A DNA stretch of 64,000 nt from CAYUIG01 sp964444685 (GTDB taxonomy: Bacteria; Gemmatimonadota; Gemmatimonadetes; Longimicrobiales; RSA9). Location of the stretch: the NCBI GenBank assembly GCA_964444685.1, contig CAYUIG010000016.1, positions 1 to 64,000 of the forward strand, read 5' to 3'. The position numbers and the translations under genes were made by a program. Below the pieces are notes generated by a model. It saw only the letters and a program-made list of their open reading frames with translations. It was not told the origin of the DNA and searched no databases. Positions 39,206 through 48,026 of this stretch are shown here, piece after piece; position 1 is the stretch's first letter; each line of letters begins with the position of its first letter.

Positions 39206-42055
39206 CTAGAACTCGTAGCGCAGCCGCAGCAGCGCCATCCGTCCGATCTCCGGGACCCCCAGGAAGCTGCGGTATCCCTCGTCGAACACGTTGCTGACCG
39301 CGAGCTGGATCGACGCACCGGGCGCCATCGGCAGACGGTAGCCGAGCGTCAGGTCGACGAGCGTGAACGCGTCCACGCACTCACCTGTGCCGGCGAACTC
39401 GGAGCCGATGCACTCGAGGCCGACGAAGTCGGCGGAGTTCGCGGGGAACTCTGCCTGGTAGCGTGCGCGCACCTCGCCGTTGAAGCCGCTCACGAGGTCG
39501 CGGTACGTGAGGCTGAGCGAGCCCTTCTTGTCCGGTGCGTTGAGCGCCACGACCTGGCAGTTGCCCGTGATCGTGCCTTCGCAGTCCTCGGGTACATCGC
39601 GGATCGACATGCGCAGGTGGTTCTTGTCCACCCAGCCGGCCGTCGCGCCGAGCGACCACTTGTCCGTCAGCAGGAGGGTGGCCGAGAGGTCGGCGCCCCA
39701 CAGGTCGACGTCACCGAAGTTCAGGTAGGTGGCCATGACGTCGGCGCCCACCGCGTTGACGTCCTCCGAGGACACGACCGCAAGCGGGATCTGCGCCATC
39801 CCGATGGTGACTTCCTGTACGATTGCCTGCGCCTCCTGCGGCGACATGCCCATCTGAACGAGTGCGGCGCCGAGCGTCCCGCCGAGGTAGGCGCCGAGGT
39901 TCGGGCCGTTGTACGCGAGCAGCGGCGTCACCGGGATGAGCGGCGAGACGAAATCGCGCTTCTTGGAGTACCAGACGTCGCCCGCAATGAGCAGGCGGTC
40001 ACCGATCAGGCCGTTGTAGCCGAACTCGACGTCCGAGCTGAGCGACTCGCTGATGCGCGCGACGTCCGGAATGATCGCATCCTCGAGCGGCGTGGCCACG
40101 CGGGTAAGCGGGTTGATGACGCTCATGCCGATCACGTCGGTCTGCGGCTGAACGGCCAGGAGTCCCTGTCTCAGCATTTCCACCTGCTGCGGGTTCTCCC
40201 CGGCTGCGAGCGCCTGCTGCCGGAACACCTCCACCGCCGCGGGCCAGAAGCCGATCAGCGACTGTGCGGGCAGGATCTGCTTCGGGTTCGGATTGAACGG
40301 GCTGCGCATCCCGACGAGCGAGCCGTCCGCATTCTGGAAGTGGTATCCGTCGCGTCCCGTGCCCTGGCCGCGCTCGCGGTAGCCGAGCTGGCCCAGCGGC
40401 GCGCGCGCGATGCCGCCGCTCTTGTCGAGGAAGAGGTTGAGCGCGGTCGGGTTCGAGAACGCGCGGTTGTACGTCAGACGGAAGTTGTGCCCCTGCGCCG
40501 GCTTGAACACGATGCCCGCGCGCGGCGAGAACATCGGATCGTCCAGCTCGGAGTGCTTGTCGACCCGCGCCGCGAGCACGAGGTCGAGCTTCGGGCTGAG
40601 CGCCGACTCCGACTGCACGTACGCGCCGATCTCGCTGAAGTTGTCGTCTTCGTCGAACTGGCCGTAGATCGTGCTGTCGCTCTCCGGCATCGTGAGCAGC
40701 ACGTCCACACCGTAGGTGAGGTCGTGGCGCAGTCCGATCTGTGTGCCGTGCTGCACCTGCGCCACGAACAGCTTCGACTTGTCGACGATCGTCTCGCCGT
40801 CCTGGAGCGTGAAGCTGTCGCCCGCGTCGCTCGCGTTCAGGTAGACCTGCGCGAAGAAGCGGCCCGCATTGGCGCGCGCCTGGTAGTAGCTGTACGCCCA
40901 GTCGTCCGCCACGGCCGCGCCGAGGCCGGTCAGCTCGATCGCGTTCGCGATCGTGCTGCGGCCGGCGGAGAACACCGCCGTCAGGTCCTCGGTCACGCGC
41001 CAGTCGCCGCGCGCTTCGAGGGACCACTGCTGGTGATCGAAGTCGCGCTGCGCGATCCGGTGCAGGCGCCGGCTCGCCTCCTCGCGGCTTACGCCGCCCT
41101 GCATCTCGAGCGCGATGAAGCGCGCCGTGTCCGCGAACGCGGCATCCCGCGCGGCCACCTCGGTGGGATCGATGTATTCCCACTCGTCCCCCTGGAGGTA
41201 GCGGCCCGAGACCTTGAGGCCGAAGTTCGGCGACAGCAGCTGTGCCGTGCGGAACGCCCCCTCGAACACGCTCCGCTCGCCCCCCGTCACGGCCACCGAT
41301 GTACTCTGGTCCGTGAGCGGGGACTTCGTGAGCAGGTGGACCACGCCGTTCGCCGTGTTCGGGCCGTACAGTGCCGATGCGGGACCGAGCACGACCTCCA
41401 TCCGCTCCAGGTCCTCCGAGCTGGCCGGCACGAAGTGCACGAGGTTCACCTTCAGCGACGGCACGTGTGCGAGCCGGTAGTCGGTGAGCATGTGCAGCGA
41501 CCCGGAGAAGATGTTGTTGAAGCCGCGGGTCACGATGTTGCTGCCCTGGAGGCCGTACGTGATGATGTCGACGCCCGGAGCGGACCGCAGATGCTCCATC
41601 GGCGTGAGCGCCGGCCGCTCGTCGATCTCCCGCTCGTTCACCACCGCGACCGTGGCGGGCGCCTCCTCGCTGCGCTCCGCGCGCCGGGAGGCGGACACCA
41701 CCACCGGTTGCAGGTCGAAGGCGACCTGATCCAGCGAGAGATCGACGGTAGCGACGGCGCCCGCGGCGAGCGACACGTTTTCGCGCCGCTGCTCGCCGTA
41801 CCCGACCGCCGAAACGAGTACCGTGTAGCTGCCGGCGGGGATGTTCGTGAAGCGGAAGCGGCCGTCCTGGTTGGTCAGTGTGCTGGAGAGCACGCGCTCA
41901 CCCGAGCGCAGCTCGACCAGCGCCGCAGGCAGCGGCTGATCGCTGTCTGCAGCCGTGACGACTCCGGTGACCGTTCCGGTCTGAGCGTGCGCCGGCCTCG
42001 CGATACCGAGCAGCAGAAGGGCCAGCGGAAGGCACCACCGTACGAAAGCGCGCAT
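39206..42055 (-). CDS. TonB-dependent outer-membrane receptor
   Basis: A 949-residue receptor. The signal peptide (1-24, ending AHA) is followed by a carboxypeptidase-regulatory-like beta domain (about 28-110). A plug domain follows (EMEHLRSAPG-type region through ASALYGPNTANGVVHLLTK) and then a 22-strand-type barrel ending in LLRLRYEF with C-terminal Phe. Such proteins import large substrates such as siderophores, vitamins or glycans using TonB energy. No neighbour defines the ligand, although a glycosidase gene lies divergently upstream. A promoter is visible at 42212-42240. Confidence 0.93.
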   Translation of the reverse strand: MRAFVRWCLPLALLLLGIARPAHAQTGTVTGVVTAADSDQPLPAALVELRSGERVLSSTLTNQDGRFRFTNIPAGSYTVLVSAVGYGEQRRENVSLAAGAVATVDLSLDQVAFDLQPVVVSASRRAERSEEAPATVAVVNEREIDERPALTPMEHLRSAPGVDIITYGLQGSNIVTRGFNNIFSGSLHMLTDYRLAHVPSLKVNLVHFVPASSEDLERMEVVLGPASALYGPNTANGVVHLLTKSPLTDQSTSVAVTGGERSVFEGAFRTAQLLSPNFGLKVSGRYLQGDEWEYIDPTEVAARDAAFADTARFIALEMQGGVSREEASRRLHRIAQRDFDHQQWSLEARGDWRVTEDLTAVFSAGRSTIANAIELTGLGAAVADDWAYSYYQARANAGRFFAQVYLNASDAGDSFTLQDGETIVDKSKLFVAQVQHGTQIGLRHDLTYGVDVLLTMPESDSTIYGQFDEDDNFSEIGAYVQSESALSPKLDLVLAARVDKHSELDDPMFSPRAGIVFKPAQGHNFRLTYNRAFSNPTALNLFLDKSGGIARAPLGQLGYRERGQGTGRDGYHFQNADGSLVGMRSPFNPNPKQILPAQSLIGFWPAAVEVFRQQALAAGENPQQVEMLRQGLLAVQPQTDVIGMSVINPLTRVATPLEDAIIPDVARISESLSSDVEFGYNGLIGDRLLIAGDVWYSKKRDFVSPLIPVTPLLAYNGPNLGAYLGGTLGAALVQMGMSPQEAQAIVQEVTIGMAQIPLAVVSSEDVNAVGADVMATYLNFGDVDLWGADLSATLLLTDKWSLGATAGWVDKNHLRMSIRDVPEDCEGTITGNCQVVALNAPDKKGSLSLTYRDLVSGFNGEVRARYQAEFPANSADFVGLECIGSEFAGTGECVDAFTLVDLTLGYRLPMAPGASIQLAVSNVFDEGYRSFLGVPEIGRMALLRLRYEF

Positions 42056-42211
42056 GAACGAACCTCAGTTCTCGGGTTTGGCACCGGCCGGGCGTCGTCG
42101 CCCGTTTCCGCAGCAGCGTCGACACAGGGAAATGGTAATCAGAGGACCCCCGGGGGGAGGCGCGGCGGAGGGCCGTGCCTTGGGGATCCTGCGCGGACGC
42201 TGCGTGCGCGC

Positions 42212-42240
42212 AACATACCCGTCCCGACAGAGGGGGTCAA
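42212..42240 (-). promoter_or_regulatory. Promoter of the TonB receptor gene
   Basis: On the minus strand, a -35 TTGACC (42240-42235), a 17-nt spacer and a -10 TATGTT (42217-42212). The predicted 5' leader is about 150 nt. I saw no riboswitch motif in it. Confidence 0.6.
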
Positions 42241-42257
42241 GCGGATTCTTCCCCACT

Positions 42258-42286
42258 TTGACGCCCCTTCCGGAGCCCGCCATGTT
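42258..42286 (+). promoter_or_regulatory. Promoter of the glycosidase-glgA pair
   Basis: A -35 TTGACG (42258-42263), a 17-nt spacer and a -10 CATGTT (42281-42286), 24 nt before the ATG at 42311. It diverges from the TonB receptor promoter 18 bp away. Confidence 0.55.
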
Positions 42287-42310
42287 TCGCCCTCGCAACC
42301 GGGGAGCGGA

Positions 42311-44161
42311 ATGTCGGAGTTCGTCGCCAATCACTACCTCGCCCTGCCCGCGATCGAAACGTCGCCGCCGTCCATCCGGAACGTGAACGTTCTGCACGCC
42401 GGCCTCGGCGGTCTCGTCGAGTGGTCGGCGGCCGACGACGGTCCGGGCCTCATCACGCCGGTGGTGGCAGTGGCCGGGTCGCAGCTCGACCTATCCGGCG
42501 CCGAGTGGGACCTCGTGGACCGCTGGCTGCCGCGCTTCTCGGCGACGACGCCCGATCTCGCCGTCACCGGCACGATCTGCCCGCTCCCCGGTCACGACGC
42601 CCGCGCACGCGTCGTCATGTGGATCCTCGACTTCGCGAATCGCGGCGGTGAACGCACGATCGACGTCGGATTCACCGGCGTGTGGCGCTGGAGCCGGCTG
42701 CGCATCGCGTCGGGGCGGCCGCTTCTCGGGACGAACCGGCTGGTGCGCGGTCCGGGCGACGGGCTCGTACTGGAATCCGGGAGCGACGGGAACGGTGTCG
42801 CGCTGGCGCTCCTGCTCCTCGGCCGCGACATCGAGCATGCGGCGGGCGACAACGACGCGAACATGCGCGCGCTTGCCGCGGGTCATGAGATCGTCGAACC
42901 GAACGGCGATCCGATCCACTACGCCCTGCGCCGATCGCTGCGGATGCGCGCGGGCGGCCGCAATCGCTGCGTGCTCGTCATCGCTGCCGGTGCGGAGCGC
43001 GACGGTGCGCTCGGTGCCGCTGCTTCCGCTTCGATGTGGGGCGCGGAAGCCGCACTCCGCGAGATGCGGCTCGAGCTCGCGCGCGTGTCGCGGACGGGCG
43101 AGGGAAGGGAGGCGGAGATCGTCGCGCGCAATTTTCTGCACGCGCACTTCTGCGGCGTCGCACGCGCAGTCGACGACGACCGGCTCTATCCGATCCGCTC
43201 GCGCTCGCCACTGCATCACGCGCCCGGCACGGTGGACGAACGGGAAGCCCTGGCGTGGCTGCTGCCGCTCCTCATCATCACCGACCGCTTCCTCGCCCGC
43301 GAGCTCATCGAGCGCGTCATGGAGCAGTACTCGGACCGGCCGGGCAATCCGGTGCGCTACGTCTCCGGCGGCGTGTTATGGCCGGGCTTCGCACTCGATG
43401 CCGCGTGCGCGCTCGTGCTCGGCATCGACCGCTACGTCAAGGAAACCGGTGACGCCACGCTGCTCGATGAACCGCTCGCGCAGACCGTGCTGCACGAGAT
43501 CGACGATCTCCTCTGGAGCCGGTTGCACCCCGACATCTTCCTGGCCTCGACCGAGCTGCTCCCCTCGGGCGACCGACCCGATCATCCCTGGGTGGCGTGG
43601 AGCAACGTGCAGGTGTGGGCCGCCATCGGCGCCATCGAGCGCTGCTGGCGCAACGAGCCACCGCCTCTGACCGGAGGACGCGCCGAGGAACTCGCTGCAG
43701 CGTTCTGGCAGCGGCTCACGACCGACTACGACGGCGTACGCGTGATCGCCTGCTCGACCGATCTCTCGTCGGAAGCCGCGGTCTACGATGACCCGCGCGG
43801 CAGCCTCGCCTGGCTGCCCGCACTCGGCTTCTGCGATGCGGACGATCCCATCTGGGAAAACACACTCGAGCTCCTGCGTTCGCGCGACTATCCGTTCTGG
43901 CTCGGTGACCGCCCGCATCCCGGACTCGCGGGGCGCGGCGCACCAGGCGAGGCCAGCCTCGTGGCGCTGTGCGCGGATCTCTCGACATCGCGCCGTGAGT
44001 ATGCGCTCGGTGTCCTGCGCTCCTTGAACCTGCCGAGCGGGATCGCGGCGGAGTTCTGGAATCCGGATACGGGCGAGGCGGTGCGCGGACACTACGCGGC
44101 GGGTGTGGCCGCGCTGCTCGCGCTGTCTCTGCGCGCAACTCCGCCGGCGGGCCGCGCATGA
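42311..44161 (+). CDS. Six-hairpin glycosidase-like protein, possible debranching enzyme
   Basis: A 616-residue cytoplasmic-looking protein (no signal peptide). The N-terminal half is beta-rich. The C-terminal half has the helical pattern and acidic/aromatic motifs of (alpha/alpha)6 glycosidases such as amylo-alpha-1,6-glucosidases: TVDEREALAWLLPLLI, RYVSGGVLWPGFALDA, DHPWVAWSNVQVWAAIGAIE and LPSGIAAEFWNPDTGEA. The exact GH family is not certain. ATG 42311 has GGGGAG upstream. It overlaps glgA by 4 nt, which suggests action on glycogen or a related alpha-glucan, but this is inference from context. Confidence 0.6.
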   Translation: MSEFVANHYLALPAIETSPPSIRNVNVLHAGLGGLVEWSAADDGPGLITPVVAVAGSQLDLSGAEWDLVDRWLPRFSATTPDLAVTGTICPLPGHDARARVVMWILDFANRGGERTIDVGFTGVWRWSRLRIASGRPLLGTNRLVRGPGDGLVLESGSDGNGVALALLLLGRDIEHAAGDNDANMRALAAGHEIVEPNGDPIHYALRRSLRMRAGGRNRCVLVIAAGAERDGALGAAASASMWGAEAALREMRLELARVSRTGEGREAEIVARNFLHAHFCGVARAVDDDRLYPIRSRSPLHHAPGTVDEREALAWLLPLLIITDRFLARELIERVMEQYSDRPGNPVRYVSGGVLWPGFALDAACALVLGIDRYVKETGDATLLDEPLAQTVLHEIDDLLWSRLHPDIFLASTELLPSGDRPDHPWVAWSNVQVWAAIGAIERCWRNEPPPLTGGRAEELAAAFWQRLTTDYDGVRVIACSTDLSSEAAVYDDPRGSLAWLPALGFCDADDPIWENTLELLRSRDYPFWLGDRPHPGLAGRGAPGEASLVALCADLSTSRREYALGVLRSLNLPSGIAAEFWNPDTGEAVRGHYAAGVAALLALSLRATPPAGRA

Positions 44162-45546
44162 AGATCCTGTTCGCCACACCCGAAGCGGCCCCGTACTTCC
44201 GCGCCGGCGGCCTCGGCGACGTGGGTCACGCGCTGCCCGATGCGCTGGCGGCGCTCGGGCACGACGTCGTGCTGCTGCATCCGCTGTACGATGGGATCGA
44301 AGAACGGCTCGGTCCGTTCGAGCCCGAGGGCGAGCTGATCGTGCCATGGCCTTCCGGACCCATTCGTGTCCGGCTGCTCCGCCACGGTCGGGCGCTGCTG
44401 GTGGAAGAGCCGCGGGTCTTCGGCGATCAGCCGCCCTACGGCGATCCCGGCGGGGATGCGAACGCGATCGGGCTTCGCTTCGCGTTCTTCTGTCGCGTGG
44501 TCGCGCGTTTCGCCGACGCATGGCAGGCGGATGTCGTGCACCTGAACGACTGGGCGACCGGACTGGTGCCCGCGTACCTGCTCGCCGACGGCCGCTCCAT
44601 CCCGACCGTGTTCGCCATACACAACATCGCCTACCAGGGAAACTTCCCGGCCGCGCTGTTCCCGCACACGGGGCTGCCGGCAGAGCTGATGCGCACGGAG
44701 AACGGCCTCGAGTTCTACGGCATGCTGTCGTTCCTCAAGGGCGGCATCGCACTGTCAGATCGATTGGTCACGGTATCATCGACGCACGCGCACGAGATCC
44801 AGACGCCCGAGTACGGCGCCGGCCTCGACGGCCTGCTGCGGTTCCGCAGCCGCGTACTGCACGGGATCCTGAACGGCCTGGATCCCCGCGTCTGGAATCC
44901 GGCCACCGATCCTGCACTGCCTGCCTCCTACACCGAGCGTTCGCTGGATCGCAAAGACGTCGTTCGTGCCGCGGTCCTCGACGAACTCGGGCTGGATGGG
45001 TCCGGGCCGTTCCTCGTCATGGTCACGCGCCTGGCATATCAGAAGGGCATCGATCTCGTCCTCGCCTCCCTGGGGCCGCTGCTCGATGAGGGCGTGACCC
45101 TCGCCATCCTCGGTGATGGCGACGCCGCGTACGCACGCGCCCTCGCCCGCGCTGCCGCCGCAGCGCCGCGCCGGATCGCGGTGGCTCTGCGCTTCGATGA
45201 TGGGTTGGCGCGGCGCCTGTACGCGGGCGGGGACTTTTTCCTCATGCCTTCCCTGTATGAGCCGGGCGGCATCGGCCAGATGATCGCGCAACGGTACGGC
45301 ACCCCGCCGATTGCGCGTGCGACCGGCGGGCTCATCGATACGGTTTCGGATGGCGTGACCGGATTCCTCTTCGAGGAGCCGCAGGTGGACGCGCTGATGG
45401 CCGCCGTACGCCATGCCGAAGAGGTGCGCGGCCGACGCGGCTGGACCACCCTCCGGCGACGATGCATGCGCCTGGATCGCTCATGGGCCGATGTCGCCCG
45501 GAAGTACGTCGAGCTCTACCGGTTCGCCATCGGGCACATCGATTGA
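44158..45546 (+). CDS. glgA: Glycogen (starch) synthase, GT5
   Basis: A 462-residue glycosyltransferase extending alpha-1,4-glucan from ADP-glucose or UDP-glucose. The N-terminal ILFATPEAAPYFRAGGLGDV, HLNDWATGLVPAYLL and FAIHNIAYQGNFP are GT5 hallmarks, and TRLAYQKGIDL and the donor site PSLYEPGGIGQMIAQRYG are in the C-terminal half. Two departures stand out: the N-terminal substrate loop K-x-G-G-L is R-A-G-G-L, and the donor loop reads EPGG where EPCG is usual. These may mark a variant subgroup. It is translationally coupled to the upstream glycosidase. Confidence 0.9.
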   Translation: MKILFATPEAAPYFRAGGLGDVGHALPDALAALGHDVVLLHPLYDGIEERLGPFEPEGELIVPWPSGPIRVRLLRHGRALLVEEPRVFGDQPPYGDPGGDANAIGLRFAFFCRVVARFADAWQADVVHLNDWATGLVPAYLLADGRSIPTVFAIHNIAYQGNFPAALFPHTGLPAELMRTENGLEFYGMLSFLKGGIALSDRLVTVSSTHAHEIQTPEYGAGLDGLLRFRSRVLHGILNGLDPRVWNPATDPALPASYTERSLDRKDVVRAAVLDELGLDGSGPFLVMVTRLAYQKGIDLVLASLGPLLDEGVTLAILGDGDAAYARALARAAAAAPRRIAVALRFDDGLARRLYAGGDFFLMPSLYEPGGIGQMIAQRYGTPPIARATGGLIDTVSDGVTGFLFEEPQVDALMAAVRHAEEVRGRRGWTTLRRRCMRLDRSWADVARKYVELYRFAIGHID

Positions 45547-45662
45547 GCCGGCTTCGTCTTCTGACGACCCGCGCACGTTCTCGCGGGACCGCGATATGAC
45601 GGGCCGTCCTGGCCCATTCAGACGTGCACGCGTTCCTGCGGAAGCGCGTTGTGGCGGTCGAA

Positions 45663-45841
45663 CCGGCCCGAATCCGGAATCGATGGCGTTCGCTTCGACG
45701 ATTCCGTGTCGGGTTCGGATATGGGCCCCAATTCGGAACGCATTCGTGCAGCGGGTCGATGCGTGCCGGTTCGGGGTCGCATACCGGCCCATTTCCAGAA
45801 CCCGTCGGTTCATGGTGCGTCGGGTTCCGCATTCGGGCCGG
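45663..45841. repeat. 179-bp element with 17-bp terminal inverted repeats
   Basis: CCGGCCCGAATCCGGAA (45663-45679) is inverted with one mismatch at 45825-45841. An inner stem GGAATCG/CGATTCC is also present, and variants of GGTTCGG and CGAATC recur throughout. The spacer 45547-45909 has no supported gene; its last 40 bases hold the tRNA promoter. Confidence 0.65.
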
Positions 45842-45870
45842 GGCGGCTCCGGCGGAATAGCTGCGGCACG

Positions 45871-45899
45871 TTGACTCGACCGCTGGAACCCCGTAACTT
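45871..45899 (+). promoter_or_regulatory. Promoter of the tRNA-Gly/tRNA-Cys pair
   Basis: A -35 TTGACT (45871-45876), a 17-nt spacer and a -10 TAACTT (45894-45899). The start would fall within a few bases of the tRNA-Gly 5' end. Confidence 0.65.
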
Positions 45900-45909
45900 T
45901 GAGGACTTC

Positions 45910-45982
45910 GCGGGAATAGCTCAGTTGGTAGAGCGCCACGTTGCCAACGTGGAGGTCGCCGGTTCGAGCCCGGTTTCCCGCT
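45910..45982 (+). tRNA. tRNA-Gly (anticodon GCC)
   Basis: A full cloverleaf: acceptor GCGGGAA/TTCCCGC, D arm GCTC/GAGC, anticodon stem CCACG/CGTGG around TTGCCAA, and T arm GCCGG-TTCGAGC-CCGGT. Discriminator T fits glycine. CCA is not encoded. Confidence 0.97.
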
Positions 45983-46015
45983 TCCTGCCTCATCGGCGGC
46001 CATCCGGCCGCCTCC

Positions 46016-46087
46016 GGCCCCGTAGCCAAGTGGTAAGGCGGAGGTCTGCAAAACCTCTATGCGGCGGTTCGAATCCGCCCGGGGCCT
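46016..46087 (+). tRNA. tRNA-Cys (anticodon GCA)
   Basis: A full cloverleaf: acceptor GGCCCCG/CGGGGCC, anticodon stem GAGGT/ACCTC around CTGCAAA, T arm GGCGG-TTCGAAT-CCGCC, discriminator T as expected for cysteine. Its 3' half is duplicated exactly 2 kb downstream, marking it as the integration site of an element. Confidence 0.97.
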
Positions 46088-46090
46088 CTG
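46054..46090 (+). other. attL-like direct repeat (3' half of tRNA-Cys)
   Basis: The 37-bp repeat begins CCTCTATGCGGCGGTTCG and ends CCCGGGGCCTCTG. It includes the anticodon-stem 3' strand, T arm and acceptor 3' strand. Confidence 0.8.
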
Positions 46091-46113
46091 TAAATCAACA
46101 ACTTAGCTTTGCG

Positions 46114-46138
46114 ATGTGCCCCGATTGTGCCCCGTTTT
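46114..46138. repeat. 25-bp internal repeat, copy 1
   Basis: ATGTGCCCCGATTGTGCCCC plus GTTTT. It matches 47865-47889 with one mismatch. It lies immediately downstream of the recombinase fragment's stop. Confidence 0.75.
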
Positions 46139-46141
46139 CCA

Positions 46142-46255
46142 TCATCCGAGTTCCATCACTGCGCGCACCGTCGCCGCGTCGGCGTGCTGATACGCCTTCT
46201 GCAGCGACGTCCCGTCGCGCCAGCCGCCCGCCGCCATCACGTCCTGCAGCGAACG
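46142..46255 (-). pseudogene. Tyrosine recombinase (integrase) C-terminal remnant
   Basis: About 37 residues remain: RSLQDVMAAGGWRDGTSLQ followed by KAYQHADAATVRAVMELG and a stop. The GGWRD segment corresponds to the box-II region, and the Tyr in KAYQHAD to the catalytic nucleophile of phage-type integrases. Upstream sequence in all three frames is unrelated, so the rest of the gene is deleted. Its place next to the tRNA-Cys att site supports the call. Confidence 0.7.
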
Positions 46256-46314
46256 AACAGGCGTCCGGCAACTACGAGTGGACGGTCGAGTGCGACGGCA
46301 CGTCGGGCGGCCCG

Positions 46315-47391
46315 CTACGTGATGGAAATGCGGCTGGCGGTTTCGCGCTGGGCGAACACCTGAGCCCCTGTGCGCACCGCCCGCTCCCGCCACCACACGG
46401 CGACCAGCGGCAGCAGCATCGGCAGGTAGGTCGGCCGGAAGATCGGCGCGAACAGGAGCGCGGCCGCGAGCGTCCCGCCGTAGTGGACCGCGGCCGATCG
46501 GTGCCGCAGCAGCCATGTCGCCGCGAGCGGGGCTGCGATGCTCGAGGCGAGAAGCCAGAGACGCGCCCAATCCGGGAGCGGCGTCGTGCCATCCGAGACC
46601 AGCCGTAGCGGCGCCGCGCTGATCGACAGGTTCTCCGGAAGGAAGTACGCGAGCACGTACTTGATTCGATCCTCCCGCGGCACGAGCTGGCCCTGTCCGA
46701 GCGAGGGCAGCACGTCCCGAACCCATACGAGTGATTCCCCGAGAAATCGTCCGGGGCCGAGCACGAGCGCCGACAGAAGCAGCGCGGCCACGGCTGCGAC
46801 CGCAACGCCGGCGAGGACGCGGCCGCGTCCGGGCCTGAGCAACGCGGCGAACAGCGGCCACACGAGGAACGGCTTCACGAGCGCGCCCGTGAAGAACGCG
46901 GCGCCCGCGCCGACTGAGGATCCGAGGAACGCGACGGCCACGGAGAGCCAGAGTAGCACGTCTGCGTTGCCGACGTTCAGCGCGACGACGGTGCCGGGCG
47001 TGAAGAACAGGATCGCGCCCCACACGAGCGTTGCACGCAGCGTCCATGCACCGGCCGCCAGGCGTCCCAGGAACGCAGCCGTGACCCAGAAGGCCGCGAG
47101 CAGTACGGCGAGCCACGCGCGGGCGAAGGCGGCGAACTCCATGCGCGGGAGAAGCCCCACCGCAGCCGCGAACGGCGGCGGGTAGATGTAGTAGAGGCCG
47201 GGCACGTGCGGGCCATCCGGAGGGAGCGGGTCGTAGATCGTCCCATCGCTCTGCGCCTGTTCCGCGACGTGGTGGTACACAACCGTGTCGCGCTCGCGGT
47301 CGGTGCGCTGGACCTGCACGGCCGCGAACACCGCGAAGATGAGCGGGAAGACGTAGGCGAAGCGGGTAAAGGCCCAGCGGAGCGCGGTCAC
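46315..47391 (-). CDS. GT87/DUF2029-like membrane glycosyltransferase
   Basis: A 358-residue polytopic protein with about 9-10 hydrophobic helices. The segment DGTIYDPLPPDGPH followed by LYYIYPPPFAAAVGLLPRM resembles the catalytic loop of GT87 polyprenyl-phosphate-dependent mannosyltransferases (family DUF2029), and NVGNADVLLWL and TGALVKPFLVWPLF are further family-like stretches. It would add a sugar to a lipid or glycan on the outer membrane face. GTG 47391 overlaps the zinc-ribbon gene's stop (GTGA), so the two are coupled. It is cargo of the tRNA-Cys element. Acceptor unknown. Confidence 0.72.
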   Translation of the reverse strand: MTALRWAFTRFAYVFPLIFAVFAAVQVQRTDRERDTVVYHHVAEQAQSDGTIYDPLPPDGPHVPGLYYIYPPPFAAAVGLLPRMEFAAFARAWLAVLLAAFWVTAAFLGRLAAGAWTLRATLVWGAILFFTPGTVVALNVGNADVLLWLSVAVAFLGSSVGAGAAFFTGALVKPFLVWPLFAALLRPGRGRVLAGVAVAAVAALLLSALVLGPGRFLGESLVWVRDVLPSLGQGQLVPREDRIKYVLAYFLPENLSISAAPLRLVSDGTTPLPDWARLWLLASSIAAPLAATWLLRHRSAAVHYGGTLAAALLFAPIFRPTYLPMLLPLVAVWWRERAVRTGAQVFAQRETASRISIT

Positions 47392-47606
47392 GGCTGGCAC
47401 ATCGCGATCAGGAGAAGCAGCCCCAGCAGGATGGCCACGGGCGCGAACACGCACCCCGCGATCCCGCCGAACGTACCGGCCGCCACCGTCCCGGCGCTGG
47501 TCTTCTCGGCCGGCTGGACGTCGCGCAGCGGAGCGCCGCAGTGCGGACAAGCCGCGGCCAGCGTGCTGACTTCACGACCGCATTCGGGACAGGGGACCAG
47601 CGCCAT
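47388..47606 (-). CDS. Zinc-ribbon single-pass membrane protein
   Basis: A 72-residue protein. The N-terminal zinc ribbon has two CxxC knuckles (CPECG and CPHCG), a short linker follows, and then one hydrophobic helix (about 45-70). The function is unknown; such small proteins often anchor or regulate membrane partners. It is translationally coupled to the GT87-like gene in the same element. The spacer 47607-48109 downstream of its start holds only the 25-bp repeat and the attR-like repeat. Confidence 0.75.
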   Translation of the reverse strand: MALVPCPECGREVSTLAAACPHCGAPLRDVQPAEKTSAGTVAAGTFGGIAGCVFAPVAILLGLLLLIAMCQP

Positions 47607-47864
47607 CGCCGCCTCCTCTCGCGTGTTCGTCCCATCCGGCTATAGCGTTCTCTGTGCCCCAACGGAACGCTGGCTCGGTGTCAATCGGTAGTCTTAGGTT
47701 GTCGGGCGCAAGGAAGACCGTAGCCCGCAGCAGCCCGTCGTTCCACTGTGGAGTACGCCGGCAGTTCGTCCGTGGCGCTTTGACTGGTTGGCGAGCTGGG
47801 AGAAGCTGGCGGAAACGGCTTGAACGGAAAGGGTAGTCGAGGTGCCTTCCCCTAGACAGTCTCC

Positions 47865-47889
47865 ATGTGTCCCGATTGTGCCCCGTTTT
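47865..47889. repeat. 25-bp internal repeat, copy 2
   Basis: It matches 46114-46138 with one mismatch (T for C). No recombinase reading frame is recognisable beside this copy. Confidence 0.75.
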
Positions 47890-48026
47890 GCGGCGAAAGC
47901 CGGAAATACGACCGCCGACGCTCGCCGCCCATGCTTCCGACCCGAACCGCGTAATCACTTGATACAGTAGCGGGTTGCGCCCGCTCGCCGGGTGCGATTC
48001 TCGCCGCCTTCCGACCCCGTTTCTTG

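Noticed and set aside
42056..42211. A riboswitch (for example cobalamin) in the TonB receptor leader
   Set aside because: The leader is long and structured, but I found no conserved B12-box, TPP or other known motif.
39617..42310. A plus-strand extension of the glycosidase gene through the TonB receptor gene
   Set aside because: The extension is antisense to a complete receptor with signal peptide and C-terminal Phe; promoter and ribosome site support ATG 42311.
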